In this document: piece after piece, positions 27,664-36,916 of the stretch
Layout of the letters: each line of letters opens with the position of its first letter
How positions within the stretch are numbered: the first letter of the stretch is position 1
Assembly: GCA_030432695.1 (NCBI GenBank)
Contig: JAUILN010000002.1
Coordinates: 744,001-808,000 of the forward strand
DNA: 64,000 nt
Direction of reading: 5' to 3'
DNA from: a bacterium
GTDB lineage: Bacteria; Planctomycetota; UBA1135; UBA2386
Notes under the pieces: generated by a model
Seen by the model: only the letters and a program-made list of their open reading frames with translations
The model's database searches: none
Told to the model about the DNA's origin: nothing
Program-made: the position numbers and the translations under genes

Positions 27664-28893
27664 CTAACCGCGGCGCAACGACCAGCGCAGGTCGGCGAGG
27701 AACGGCCGCGGGTCGCGCCACGAGAAGGTCGCCTCCGCGGTGCGCCCGAGGAGCACGCTGCACAGCTGGCCGAACCACAGGCCCCAACGGCCACGGAGCG
27801 GGCTGTCGGTGCTCCGCACGGCGCGCAGCAGCCGCACCAGGTCGACCCAGCCGTGCCGCGCGCCGCGCTCCGGCCGCCCCTCGTAGGGCGTGCCCTCCAG
27901 CAGATTGCGCAGCGCCAGGTCGAAGTCCAAGCCGTTGTGGACGAGCCCGCCGTTCTGCAGCGTGGGCCGGCACTGGACGTCGATCGCGAACCACTCGCCG
28001 GTCTCCTCGTGCTCGATGAACTCGAGTTCCACGAACCCCCGGTAGCCCGTGTCGGCAGTCAGGCGCTCGAGGCCGGCGGCGAGTTCGGGCTCGGCCATCG
28101 GCAGGCAGAGCACCGCATTGCCGTCGCGCGGCGGATGGATGAACTCGACCAGGTAGTCGTTGCGGAACGCGAGCCGACCGCTGCGGTCGACGAAGGCCTC
28201 GCACAGCGCCTTGCGGTGGTGCGGGACGAACTCGGTGAACAGCACCGCGGTGGCCGGGATGCGGCGGGCGACGAAGTCCTGCCAGTCGGCCTCGGTGCGG
28301 ATCGTGACCACCTTGGTGGCCTGGTCGCGCAGCATCGGCTCCTTCGGTGCGACCGGCTTGGCGAGCAGCGGCAACGCCGGTGGCGCGGCAGGCGGCTCGG
28401 CGCCGGCGGCGAGTTCGAGGACGGTGCGCGGATGGCGGATGTCGAGGCGGGCGCAGGCGGCCTGCAGGCGTTCCTTGAAGAACAGCGTGGGCAGGGCCTC
28501 GGTCGGGACCGTGGGCACCTGGAAGTGGTGGAACAGCCGGCAACCGTTGCGCCAGGTCAGCAGGACGGTCGCGTCGTTAGTGGGGATCAGCACCGGCAAG
28601 CCTCGACCGAGACGCTCGGACCACGCGCAGAGCGCATCGAGCGCCGCGGCTTCGTCGGCGGGTAGCGGCACGTGCCCGGCCAGCCCACGCACCAACTGAG
28701 CGATCCCCTGCTCCGCCCCGCCGAACCAGACCTGCCAACCCTGGCGGATCAACGCGCGCATCAGCGAGACGTCGTTGCCGCAGCCGGTTCCCAGCACCAG
28801 CGCATCGCGGGTGGACGACGGCGGCCGGGTGGCGTGCTCCTCGGCGCGGCGCGGGTGGGCGGGATGCGTGGGGGAGAAGTCGGGCGGGGTCAT
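27664..28893 (-). CDS. ATP-grasp enzyme (carboxylate-amine ligase type)
   Basis: 409 residues. An N-terminal Rossmann-like part (ALVLGTGCGNDVSLMRALIRQGW) precedes the ATP-grasp core: VPTEALPTLFFKERLQAAC, LLAKPVAPKEPMLRD (ATP-binding lysine), VLFTEFVPHH, and the metal site FVELEFIEHEETGEWFAIDVQCRPT. The family joins a carboxylate to an amine or thiol through an acyl phosphate. This subtype resembles proteins found in surface-glycan or natural-product loci, but no partner gene lies nearby, so the substrate is unknown. Confidence 0.8.
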   Translation of the reverse strand: MTPPDFSPTHPAHPRRAEEHATRPPSSTRDALVLGTGCGNDVSLMRALIRQGWQVWFGGAEQGIAQLVRGLAGHVPLPADEAAALDALCAWSERLGRGLPVLIPTNDATVLLTWRNGCRLFHHFQVPTVPTEALPTLFFKERLQAACARLDIRHPRTVLELAAGAEPPAAPPALPLLAKPVAPKEPMLRDQATKVVTIRTEADWQDFVARRIPATAVLFTEFVPHHRKALCEAFVDRSGRLAFRNDYLVEFIHPPRDGNAVLCLPMAEPELAAGLERLTADTGYRGFVELEFIEHEETGEWFAIDVQCRPTLQNGGLVHNGLDFDLALRNLLEGTPYEGRPERGARHGWVDLVRLLRAVRSTDSPLRGRWGLWFGQLCSVLLGRTAEATFSWRDPRPFLADLRWSLRRG

Positions 28894-28976
28894 CGAGGTG
28901 TCGCGTGGGACATCGACGACTATGCGATCCCGACCTGAGCCGGTCTCCCGAATTCGCTTCGGGCGGAGCCAGGAGG

Positions 28977-30206
28977 TTAGCGCTCCTCGCCGACGCGGAT
29001 CTTCAGGTGCTTCTTCTGGCCGGCGCGCAGGACCACGAACTCGACCTCCTCGCCGTAATCGGCCGCTTCCTTGGCGGCGTCGAAGGCCTCGTCGCCCGCC
29101 GGCTTGCCCGCGACCGTGACGATCACGTCGTAGGCCTTCAGCCCGCCCTTCGCGGCCTCGCTGTCCGGCGTGACGCTGGTGACGAATTGGACCTGATGGG
29201 CATTCACCCCGAGGTGTCGCGCCAGGTCGGTGTCGGGCGTCTCGTTGCGGAAGCCGAACAGCTTGCGGCCGCGCGGCTGCGCCGACTGCTTCGCCGGAGC
29301 GGCGGGCGGCATCAGCACCGCATCGATCACGTGGATCACGCCGTTCGACGCCTCGATGTCGGTCGCCAGCACCGTCGCGTCGTTGGCGCGCAGGCGGCCG
29401 CCGTCGATGCGGAAGCTCACCGGCGCCTCGGCCAACGTGGCGCCCTGGACCGCAGCGACCGCCTGGTTGGCGTAGACCCGACCGGGGATCACGTGGTACT
29501 CGAGGATCCGCTTCAGGGTGGCCTTGTTCTCCGGCCTCAGCAGACCCTTCAGGGTCTCGGCCGGCACCTTGGCGAAGGCCTCGTCGTTCGGCGCGAGCAC
29601 CGTGAACGGTCCCTCACCGCGGATCGCGTCGACGATCCCCGCCGCCTTGCCTGCGGCGTAGAGCGTGCGGAAGTTGCCCGCTTCGCGGGCGGTCTCGATG
29701 AGGTCCTTGGTGGTCGGCAGCAACACCGAGTCGATCACGTGGATCACGCCGTTCGAGGTCTCGATGTCGGTCTTGACGATCTTCGCGTCGTCGATCGTGA
29801 GCTGCTCGGCATCGACGTCGAGGCGCTGGCCGTTGACGGTGTCGAGCTGGAAGCGACCGAGTACGTCGGCGGCCTTCAGCCGACCGGGCACCACGTGGTA
29901 GGTCAGGATCGCGGTGAGCTGCGCGCGGTTCTCCTGCTCGAGCAGCGCGGCAATCGCGCCGTCGGGCAACTTCGCGAAGGCTTCGTCGGAGGGTGCGAAC
30001 ACCGTGAACGGGCCTTCGCCCTTCAACACGTCGACGAGGCCGGCGGCCTTGACCGCGGTGACCAGCGTCTGGAACGAACCCGCGGCCACGGCGGTGTCGA
30101 CGAGGTCGGGTGACTTGCGCGACTGCGCCGGCATGGCGGCGGCGAGTGCGACGACGCCGAGGGCGAGACCCGTGTTGCGGAGCAGATGGAATGGTGAGTG
30201 GTTCAT
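28977..30206 (-). CDS. Secreted protein with two FAS1 (fasciclin) domains and a PDZ domain
   Basis: 409 residues. After a signal peptide ([15 protein letters not shown]) come two FAS1 domains, about 35-165 and 170-300. Each has the H1 motif [15 protein letters not shown] / [15 protein letters not shown], the YHVVPGR / YHVIPGR strand and the closing [12 protein letters not shown] domain (about 325-409) follows, with [40 protein letters not shown] order. FAS1 domains mediate adhesion; PDZ binds protein C-termini. The fusion suggests an envelope scaffold. A purine-rich ribosome site (GAAGGAAGAGAG) precedes the ATG. It is divergent from the rhodanese gene. Confidence 0.9.
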   Translation of the reverse strand: MNHSPFHLLRNTGLALGVVALAAAMPAQSRKSPDLVDTAVAAGSFQTLVTAVKAAGLVDVLKGEGPFTVFAPSDEAFAKLPDGAIAALLEQENRAQLTAILTYHVVPGRLKAADVLGRFQLDTVNGQRLDVDAEQLTIDDAKIVKTDIETSNGVIHVIDSVLLPTTKDLIETAREAGNFRTLYAAGKAAGIVDAIRGEGPFTVLAPNDEAFAKVPAETLKGLLRPENKATLKRILEYHVIPGRVYANQAVAAVQGATLAEAPVSFRIDGGRLRANDATVLATDIEASNGVIHVIDAVLMPPAAPAKQSAQPRGRKLFGFRNETPDTDLARHLGVNAHQVQFVTSVTPDSEAAKGGLKAYDVIVTVAGKPAGDEAFDAAKEAADYGEEVEFVVLRAGQKKHLKIRVGEER

Positions 30207-30446
30207 CTCTGTCTCTCTTCCTTCTCTCTGGTTGCTCTCTCGTTGGAGCTTCTCTCGTGGAGTCGATCACCACTTCGCGATCGGGCCCTGCTCGCGAAGT
30301 GAACGGCGCCGGGTTTCGGTCACGCGGGGGCCGACGGATGCGGCCGCGCGGCGGAAGCGCACAGATTCAGATCGATCTGCGAAATTCGCCCCGTTCGGGA
30401 GTTCCGCGGGCCTTCGACAACTCGCGATCCGCTACATCGGGGGCTC

Positions 30447-30845
30447 ATGAACTTCCCAGAGATCTCCCCCACCGAAGCCCTCGAGCGGCTGAAGGCGAAT
30501 CCCGAAGCACGCCTGATCGACGTGCGCCAACCGCAGGAGTTCGAGCACTACCGCGCGCCCGACGCGACGCTGATCCCGCTCGGCGAACTCCCCGCCCGCC
30601 ACGCCGCCGAACTCGATCCGGACGCCCACTACCTGGTGGTCTGCGAACGCGGCGGGCGCAGCGCGCAGGCCTGCGGCTTCCTCGCCTCGCAGGGCTACTC
30701 CAACGTCGTCAACATCGCCGGTGGGATGTCGGCCTGGGCTGGAGCGGGCCTGCCATTGGCGGAGACGTCTCGCTCGGAGCAGGAGACGAGCGGCGAGAAG
30801 CCGTCGGGCGGCGGCTTCTTCAAGCGGCTGTTCGGCGGCGGCTGA
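30447..30845 (+). CDS. Single-domain rhodanese
   Basis: 132 residues. It is a single rhodanese fold with active-site loop CERGGRS (C66), preceded by LIDVRQPQEFEHYRAPDATLIP-type order and followed by NIAGGMSAWAGAGLP. It should carry a cysteine persulfide and transfer sulfur from thiosulfate or a protein donor. An appended C-terminal tail, rich in Ser/Glu/Gly and ending GGGFFKRLFGGG, is outside the domain and could contact the membrane. No signal peptide is present. It is convergent with the DUF420 gene, 15 nt apart. Confidence 0.92.
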   Translation: MNFPEISPTEALERLKANPEARLIDVRQPQEFEHYRAPDATLIPLGELPARHAAELDPDAHYLVVCERGGRSAQACGFLASQGYSNVVNIAGGMSAWAGAGLPLAETSRSEQETSGEKPSGGGFFKRLFGGG

Positions 30846-30860
30846 ACCGGGGCACGCGCC

Positions 30861-31319
30861 CTACCCGTGGTAGAGCATCAGGTAGACCACGACGCCGGTC
30901 GCCGAGACGTAGAGCCAGATCGGCGCGGTCCACTTCGCCAGCTTGCGATGCCGCGCACGCTGGTCGCGCAGTCCGGCGAGGATCGTCAGCACGATCAGCG
31001 GCACCTGCACGATCGCCAGCACCACGTGCGTGAGCAGAATCGTGTAGTAGATCGGCCGCAGGAACCCCTCGCCGGTGTACTTCACCGAGCCCACGAAGTA
31101 GTGGTAGACGAGGTAGCTGCCGAGGAACACCGCCGACACCGCGGTGGCCGCGAACATCAGCAGCTTGTGCAAGCCCTCGTTGCGGCGCTTGATCGCGACG
31201 AGGCCAGCGATGATGAGCACCAAGGCGCCGGCGTTGAGCGCCGCGTTCAGGTCGGCGAGGAACCGGAAGTCCATGCCTTCGGGGGAGGAGGCATCGGCCT
31301 GGAGGGCGAGGGAGAGCAT
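30861..31319 (-). CDS. DUF420 membrane protein (cytochrome oxidase biogenesis, CtaM-like)
   Basis: 152 residues with four membrane helices and conserved histidines (EGLHKLLMF, YLVYHYFVGS, LLTHVVLAIVQ, RKLAKWTAPIWLYVSATGVVVYLMLYH), as in DUF420. Family members such as CtaM are needed for heme-copper oxidase maturation. It is the last gene of a minus-strand operon with ctaA, ctaB and an ABC transporter, which supports that role. The ATG at 31319 lacks a clear ribosome site; one at 31274 (MDFRFL) is a possible alternative. Confidence 0.88.
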   Translation of the reverse strand: MLSLALQADASSPEGMDFRFLADLNAALNAGALVLIIAGLVAIKRRNEGLHKLLMFAATAVSAVFLGSYLVYHYFVGSVKYTGEGFLRPIYYTILLTHVVLAIVQVPLIVLTILAGLRDQRARHRKLAKWTAPIWLYVSATGVVVYLMLYHG

Positions 31320-31353
31320 CGGGAGGACAGCGTGGAGTGATGGGGCCTTCGGA

Positions 31354-32148
31354 TCACACGGCGTCGCGCGCGCTGCGCCTGGTGACCACCCAGGTGCCGA
31401 GCAGGAAGGTGCCGAGCGCGAACGCCACGGTCACGCCGAGGCTCAGCGGCAGCGACGGCAGGTCCTTCACCACCTCCTCGTCGCCGTGGTAGAGCGCATG
31501 CCGGATCAGCGCCACGCAGTAGCTCAGCGGGTTCAGGTGCATGATCCACTGCAGCACCGGATGCGCGCCGCTCGCCGGGAAGAACGCGCCCGACAACAGC
31601 AGCATCGGCATCAGGAACACCATCATGATCCCGTGGTAGCCGGCGGTGCTGTCCATCTTCCAGGCCAGCGCGAAGCCGACCCCGGTGAGCGCGAAGGCCA
31701 TCAGCACCAGCGCACCGAACGCCGCGAGGCTGCCCATCAGGGTGACCGGCACGCCGGCCAGCGGCGCGAGCGCGAAGAAGATCAGCGCGTGCAGGATCGC
31801 CAGGGTCGCGCCGCCGGCGATCTTGCCGAGCGCGATCGCCGAGCGCGGCACCGGTGCGACCAGGACCCCTTGGAGGAAGCCCTCCTTGCGGTCCTCGATC
31901 ACCGTGATGGTCGCGAAGATCGCGGTGAACATCACGATCATCGCGAGCGTGCCGGGGAAGAAGTACTCCCCGTAGCCGAGCCCGCCGGGCATCTGCGAGC
32001 TGCGCAGGGCACCGGCGAACAGCAGCCAGAAGATCACCGGCTGACCGACCGAGCTGAACACGCGCGAGCGGTCCTTCAGGAACCGCAGCACCTCGCGGTG
32101 CCACAGCGACCACGCGGTGAGACCCAGACTCGAACTGCTGCCGGCCAT
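31354..32148 (-). CDS. ABC-2 type transporter permease
   Basis: 264 residues with six predicted helices in the ABC-2 arrangement, including LWHREVLRFLKDRSRVFSSVGQPVIFWLLFAGAL at the start and a central PGTLAMIVMFTAIFATITVIEDRKEGFLQGVLVAP-type region, diagnostic of the DrrB/NodJ group. Its ATG overlaps the stop of the ATPase gene by 1 nt (TGATG). It should form a homodimeric exporter with that ATPase. Its placement among heme A synthesis genes suggests a cargo needed for oxidase assembly; that is inference. Confidence 0.9.
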   Translation of the reverse strand: MAGSSSSLGLTAWSLWHREVLRFLKDRSRVFSSVGQPVIFWLLFAGALRSSQMPGGLGYGEYFFPGTLAMIVMFTAIFATITVIEDRKEGFLQGVLVAPVPRSAIALGKIAGGATLAILHALIFFALAPLAGVPVTLMGSLAAFGALVLMAFALTGVGFALAWKMDSTAGYHGIMMVFLMPMLLLSGAFFPASGAHPVLQWIMHLNPLSYCVALIRHALYHGDEEVVKDLPSLPLSLGVTVAFALGTFLLGTWVVTRRSARDAV

Positions 32149-33137
32149 CAGTGGTTCCTCCGGCCGCGACGGCCCTTCTTCGGCGCCTCCGCCGGCGCGT
32201 CGTCGGCGCTCAGGCGATGGCCGGTCTTCTGGATGAACACGTCTTCGAGCGAGGGGTCGGACAACGAGACCTTGTCGAAGCGGCTGCGGAACGAGCGCAC
32301 CAGTTCGGGCACCAGCTCGTGGGCGTGCTCGTGCTCGATGCGCACCGTGTCGTCGACGACCTGCGGGGTCACGTTCAGGGCCTTCGCCAGGTCCTCGGCC
32401 AAGGCCGCGGCCTCCTTGCTCTGCACCTCGAGGATCTCGGCACCGACCTCGCGGCGCAGCGCGTCGGGCGTGCCCTCGGCGACCACCTTGCCGGCATCGA
32501 GGATCGTCAGCCGGTCGGCGCCGTCGGCCTCCTCCATCAGGTGGGTGGTGAACAGCACGGTGACCTCGGGCTGGGACTTCAGGAACTCCCAGAGGTCCTG
32601 GCGCGCAGCGGGGTCCAGTCCCGTGCTCGGCTCGTCGAGCAGCAGCACGTCGGGTCGGTGCAGCAGGCCCTTGGCGATCTCGACGCGGCGGCGCAGACCA
32701 CCGGAGAGTTCGCCGACCGTGTCGCCGGCGCGGTCACCCAGGCGACCGATCTCGAGGACCTCGTCGATGCGCCGCTCCAACTCGGCACCGCGCAGCCCCT
32801 GCAGGTGGCCGCCGTAGCGCAGGTTGCGGCGCACGGAGAGCTTGCGGTCGAGGGCCGGCGCCTGGAACACCACGCCGATGCGCTCGCGGACCCCGGCGGG
32901 ATCGTCGCTCAAGGTCTGGCCGAGCAGCTGCAGGCTGCCCTGCTGCGGCGGCAGGATCGTTGCGAGCAGCTTGAACAGCGTCGACTTGCCGGAGCCGTTG
33001 GGTCCGAGGAAGCCGTGCACCGCGCCGCGCGGCACGGCGAACGACACGCCGGCCAGCGCCTGCCGATCCCCGTAGGAGAAGGCGACGTCGCGGGCCTCGA
33101 CGGCGGGAGCTCCGCCTGGGTCGGTGGGAGGGGTCAT
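32148..33137 (-). CDS. ABC-2 type transporter ATP-binding protein
   Basis: 329 residues. The nucleotide-binding domain (about 8-235) has Walker A GPNGSGKS, signature LSGGLRRR, Walker B LLLDEPSTGLDP and the switch His in FTTHLMEE. The last 80 or so residues are the regulatory extension common in DrrA-type proteins, here with a basic end (KKGRRGRRNH). It pairs with the following permease. It lies 30 nt downstream of ctaB. Confidence 0.93.
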   Translation of the reverse strand: MTPPTDPGGAPAVEARDVAFSYGDRQALAGVSFAVPRGAVHGFLGPNGSGKSTLFKLLATILPPQQGSLQLLGQTLSDDPAGVRERIGVVFQAPALDRKLSVRRNLRYGGHLQGLRGAELERRIDEVLEIGRLGDRAGDTVGELSGGLRRRVEIAKGLLHRPDVLLLDEPSTGLDPAARQDLWEFLKSQPEVTVLFTTHLMEEADGADRLTILDAGKVVAEGTPDALRREVGAEILEVQSKEAAALAEDLAKALNVTPQVVDDTVRIEHEHAHELVPELVRSFRSRFDKVSLSDPSLEDVFIQKTGHRLSADDAPAEAPKKGRRGRRNH

Positions 33138-33167
33138 CGGGAAGGGGTGCGGGAGAGGTCGCGACGA

Positions 33168-34094
33168 TCAGATCGTCATGCGGTCCAACACCATGATGCT
33201 GAACAGCAGCGGCAGGTAGATGATCGAGGTCACGAACGTGCCGCGCATCGCCGACTCCCAGCGCGCCACCGCGGCCAGCACCACCGGCGCGAGGAACAGG
33301 ACGCCGAGCAGCACCGCCGAGACCGCGTAGCGCTCGCCACTGAGCCCGGTGAAGTAGGGCATCAGCGAGATGGGGATCAGCGCCAGCGTGTGCACCAGCA
33401 TCAGGAGCCGCACCGTGCCGCCGTCCTTGTCGGTCACGGTGAGCATCTTGTGCCCGCCGCGCTCGTAGTCGTGGCGGTGGGTCCAGGCGATCGCGAAGAA
33501 GTGCGGGACCTGCCAGAGGAACAGGATCAGGAACACGCCCAGCGCCTGGATGTCGACCCGCCCGGTCGCCGCGGCGTAGCCGACCACCGGCGGCAGGGCA
33601 CCGGGCACGGCGCCGACCACGGTGTTCCACGCGGTCACCCGCTTCAGGGGCGTGTAGATCGCCACGTAGCTGACCAGGATCGACGCGCACAGCAGCGTCG
33701 CCAGCCAGTTGGTCCAGACCGCCAGGACCACCAGGCCGACCAACGTGCAGGTGACCGCGAAGCCGAGCACCTCGCCCGGAGTGAGTCGGCCGGTGGGCAG
33801 CGGGCGGCCGCGGGTCCGCTCCATCAGCTTGTCGTGCTCGCGCTCGATCAGCATGTTCGCGGCGTTGCCGGCCATGGCGATCAGCATCGTGCCGACCGTG
33901 GCGGCGACGACCATGGCGGTCGACGGGGTGCCCGAGTGGCCGAGGAAGATGCCGGCCACCACCGCGAAGATCGCGAGGGCCGATAGGCGGATCTTGCCCA
34001 GCTCGACGAAGGCCCGGAGCCGCATCGCCAGCGGGCGCGAACCGGCGCTGGTCGTCCAGGTCTCGGGATGCTGCTCTTCCATCACGCCGCTCAT
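33168..34094 (-). CDS. ctaB: Protoheme IX farnesyltransferase (heme O synthase)
   Basis: 308 residues with about nine membrane helices of the UbiA superfamily. The first prenyl-binding motif reads NMLIEREHD followed by ERTRGRPLPTG; the usual first Asp is Glu here. The loop YTPLKRVTAWNTVVGAVPGALPP is diagnostic of CtaB/CyoE, and the second motif is HRHDYERGGHKML. It adds a farnesyl group to heme B to make heme O for terminal oxidases. Its start overlaps the ctaA stop by 4 nt (ATGA). Confidence 0.94.
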   Translation of the reverse strand: MSGVMEEQHPETWTTSAGSRPLAMRLRAFVELGKIRLSALAIFAVVAGIFLGHSGTPSTAMVVAATVGTMLIAMAGNAANMLIEREHDKLMERTRGRPLPTGRLTPGEVLGFAVTCTLVGLVVLAVWTNWLATLLCASILVSYVAIYTPLKRVTAWNTVVGAVPGALPPVVGYAAATGRVDIQALGVFLILFLWQVPHFFAIAWTHRHDYERGGHKMLTVTDKDGGTVRLLMLVHTLALIPISLMPYFTGLSGERYAVSAVLLGVLFLAPVVLAAVARWESAMRGTFVTSIIYLPLLFSIMVLDRMTI

Positions 34095-35104
34095 GCCGTC
34101 GCCGCTCCTGCGTCGGGCGCAGCCTTCGCACCACGCTGGGCCTCGGAGGCAGGAACCAGGTTCTGCCAGGATTTGGCCAGGATCAGAGTGGCCAGCAGGA
34201 ACAGGGTCGCGCCGATCAGCACGTGCCCGCTGACGAGCAGGCTACGGGTGAGGTACTCGATGTTCGAGGGGTCCTTCGGCCGCACCACCGCCAGCGCGTA
34301 GAAGCCGAGCAGGAACTGCAGGGTGAGCAGCCCGTAGACCCAGCGCCCGAGCAGGCGGAAGCCGCGGGACCGGTCGCCGAAGCGCCCGCCGGTCCACGAC
34401 GCGGCCAGCACCACCGCCGCCGAGACCAGCACCGCCATCGACACGTGCAGCCACAGGGCCCCCTGCTCACTGGTGTGCCGGTAGATCGCGCCGACCAGCA
34501 CCTGCAGGAACACCGCGCCGAGCGCGATGCCGCTCAGCCGGCGCGCGCCGCGGACGTCGGCGTCCTTGCCGACGATCCGCTCGCCCCAGCCGCGTGACAG
34601 GGCCAGGGCGATGAACGCCGCCACGCAGAGGGTCGGCTGCGCCAGGGTGCCGTGGCCGACCGCCGCCGGCCACCAGGTGACCCCCTCGGCCTCGCCCATG
34701 GTGACCCCCAGGCCGCCGAGGATGCCCTGCACGATGATCATCCCGAGCAGCACGATGCTGAGCCGCCGGATCCAGCGCCGGGGGTCGACGCGGTGCAGCC
34801 AGACCAGCAACACGATGCCGAACAGGCCGACCAGCGAGCCCGAGACCCGGTGGAGGTGCTCGAAGTAGTCCTCGAGGTCCATGTCGGGCGGCCACAGGGA
34901 ACCGCGCGCCAGCGGCCAGTCGGTGAAGGCCATGCCGGCTCCCGAGCTGGTGACCAGCGCCCCGCCCTTGATGTGCAGGAGCACGAAGCCGGCGAAGAAC
35001 ACCGCGAAGCGGTAGAGGCCGGGCCGGAAGGCGGGCGCCGTGGGGTGGTCGGCCGCGCCGACGTCGGGGCCGGCGGACGCACCCGATTCGAGGGTCGTCG
35101 TCAC
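34091..35104 (-). CDS. ctaA: Heme A synthase (CtaA/COX15)
   Basis: 337 residues with eight predicted helices in two four-helix halves. Heme-ligand histidines lie in EHLHRVSG, GHGTLAQP, LWLHVSMA and VSGHVLIGA. GGALVTSSGAGMAFTDWP is the conserved first loop. It oxidises heme O to heme A. The N-terminus is uncertain: the GTG at 35104 is the only in-frame start leaving a reasonable short lead before the first helix. It heads an operon with ctaB, an ABC exporter and DUF420; no oxidase subunit gene is in view. Confidence 0.9.
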   Translation of the reverse strand: MTTTLESGASAGPDVGAADHPTAPAFRPGLYRFAVFFAGFVLLHIKGGALVTSSGAGMAFTDWPLARGSLWPPDMDLEDYFEHLHRVSGSLVGLFGIVLLVWLHRVDPRRWIRRLSIVLLGMIIVQGILGGLGVTMGEAEGVTWWPAAVGHGTLAQPTLCVAAFIALALSRGWGERIVGKDADVRGARRLSGIALGAVFLQVLVGAIYRHTSEQGALWLHVSMAVLVSAAVVLAASWTGGRFGDRSRGFRLLGRWVYGLLTLQFLLGFYALAVVRPKDPSNIEYLTRSLLVSGHVLIGATLFLLATLILAKSWQNLVPASEAQRGAKAAPDAGAATA

Positions 35105-35288
35105 GGGGGGATCGCGGGGAGGCTGGGAGGACCCGGGCCTCACGGCGCGCGGAAGTCGCACGCTTGAGCGATCTTGCGAACGCCCGGCTCCGGTGGGCCG
35201 AACGCAACGCGCCCCTGCATGGGGTTCTTTCTGCCTGGTGCCTGACACCGACCAGAAAGCAGGGCGGGTCGGCCTGGGTGGCCGTGGC

Positions 35289-36140
35289 TCAGCGCTGCGG
35301 CTTGGCCGCGCCGGTGGCGGTGGCCGGCCCGGTCTCGGCCTGCTCGTCTTCGAAAGCCGTCCACAGCGGCAGGTCGACCTCGGGCACGCTGTCCTTGTCG
35401 ACGCCCTGGTCGAGCTCGCTGCGCGGGTCCTTCACCGCGGCGCTGGCGAGCTGGTTCAGCTCACGGTCACCGGACTCCAGTCCCTGCGCGAGCTGCAGGT
35501 GGTGGCGCGCCTGGTCGGCCTCACCGAGCCGCAGGTGGCAAACACCAAGGTTCTTGTGCACCGAAGCGCGGATGAACGACGGCTTGTCGGCACTGGGCGC
35601 CAGCGACAGCTCGGAGATCGCCTTGCGCCACTCACGGTTCTGCATGTGCCGCTCGGCACGGTAGAGGTGCGCCAGGGTCGGCGTGTCGACCTCGCTCGGC
35701 AGCCGCTGGAACTCGGTGACCTCGATCCACGGCAGCGCCTGGAAGGTGTTCTGCACCATGCCGATGACCCGCAGACGCTCGTACTGCTTGACCGAGTACA
35801 GCTCCTTCAGGTTCGGGTTCCGCTTCGACATGAACAGGGTCGGGAACACGTCGTCGTAGCTGTCGCGCCGCCAGATCGGCTGGTTGCCACCCCAGACGTA
35901 GAAGTTGGCGAAGTCGATCGGCTCGAAGCGGGTGAAGAACGGGTTCGACACCCCGCCCAGGCCGGAGAACTGGACGTCGAAGCGCACCCAGACGGCCTTG
36001 AACGCGTCCGGGTCGGCGCGCAGGGCGTCGAGGCTCGTGTCGATGATGAGCTTGCCCTCCGACGAGATCTCCGGCCCCTGGGCAGGGAGCGAACAGAGGC
36101 ACGTCGTCAGCGCGAGCGCGAGCGTAGGGACTCGATACAT
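35289..36140 (-). CDS. Secreted protein with OB-like and TPR-like parts
   Basis: 283 residues. A signal peptide (VPTLALALTTCLCSLPAQ) precedes a beta-rich middle, AVWVRFDVQFSGLG through LRVIGMVQNTFQALPWIEV, with the strand order of a small OB-type barrel. Residues about 165-235 form two or three TPR-like helix pairs (AERHMQNREWRKAISELS, VHKNLGVCHLRLGEADQARHH). The C-terminus is acidic and unstructured. It is likely periplasmic. It is on the same strand as the heme operon, but 184 nt separate them, so co-transcription is uncertain. I do not recognise a characterised family. Confidence 0.7.
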   Translation of the reverse strand: MYRVPTLALALTTCLCSLPAQGPEISSEGKLIIDTSLDALRADPDAFKAVWVRFDVQFSGLGGVSNPFFTRFEPIDFANFYVWGGNQPIWRRDSYDDVFPTLFMSKRNPNLKELYSVKQYERLRVIGMVQNTFQALPWIEVTEFQRLPSEVDTPTLAHLYRAERHMQNREWRKAISELSLAPSADKPSFIRASVHKNLGVCHLRLGEADQARHHLQLAQGLESGDRELNQLASAAVKDPRSELDQGVDKDSVPEVDLPLWTAFEDEQAETGPATATGAAKPQR

Positions 36141-36315
36141 GGCAGCGTTCCGGTTGGTACGGATCGGTCTGGCGGTGCGGGCGGACTCCCCGCCCGACGG
36201 AGGTATCGGCCCCGGGGGTGGGGTGGCTTGACCGGGACGACGATCCCACCGGATGCTCGGGTGTCTCGATGTGGGATTGCTCGCTCCTCGAGCCCCGCCG
36301 CCTAGAACCCGTACC

Positions 36316-36894
36316 ATGCCCGAGCGGTCCTCCCAACCCGACCCCATCGCCTGCGGGGCCACCGCGGTGATCACGCACCTGGTCCAGCCCGGCCGCGAGG
36401 CGGACTACGAGCGCTGGCTCGAGGAGATCGGCCCGGTGGTCCGCGCCTGGCCGGGTTACCTCGACCTGGACCTGATTCGGCCGATCGAGGGGATCACGCG
36501 GACGTTCGTGGTGGTGCTGCGGTTCGCCGACCGGGACCACCTGGAGCGCTGGCTGGCCTCCGACCAGCGGCGCGAGCTGATCGACCGCGTCCGGCCGGTG
36601 TTGGAGAAGGAAGACCGGTTCCACATCCGCAGCGGGCTCGACTTCTGGTTCGTGCCCGAAGGCGCGCAGGCGCAGCTCCCGGTGCGCTGGAAGCAGGCGC
36701 TCGCGACCTGGGCGGTCATCTACCCGCTGGTGTCGATCGTGCCGCTGCTGGTCGTGCCGCTGCTCGACGCGCTGCACGTCCCCGCCTGGCGCCCGCTGCA
36801 GACACTGGTCATCACGTTCGGAATCGTGAACCTGATGGTCTACGTGGTGATGCCACGGGTCACCCGCCTGCTGAGCCGCTGGTTGTTCGCGTGA
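36316..36894 (+). CDS. ABM-domain membrane protein
   Basis: 192 residues. Residues about 12-105 form an antibiotic-biosynthesis-monooxygenase (dimeric alpha/beta barrel) domain (AVITHLVQPGREADYERWLEE, VVVLRFADRDHLERWLAS). Two C-terminal membrane helices follow (WAVIYPLVSIVPLLVVPLLD and LVITFGIVNLMVYVVMP). This soluble-plus-two-TM layout is a known bacterial family of unknown function. The ATG at 36316 is chosen because it leads directly into the domain. Confidence 0.85.
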   Translation: MPERSSQPDPIACGATAVITHLVQPGREADYERWLEEIGPVVRAWPGYLDLDLIRPIEGITRTFVVVLRFADRDHLERWLASDQRRELIDRVRPVLEKEDRFHIRSGLDFWFVPEGAQAQLPVRWKQALATWAVIYPLVSIVPLLVVPLLDALHVPAWRPLQTLVITFGIVNLMVYVVMPRVTRLLSRWLFA

Positions 36895-36916
36895 GGGAAC
36901 CGCGAGAGATCACGCC

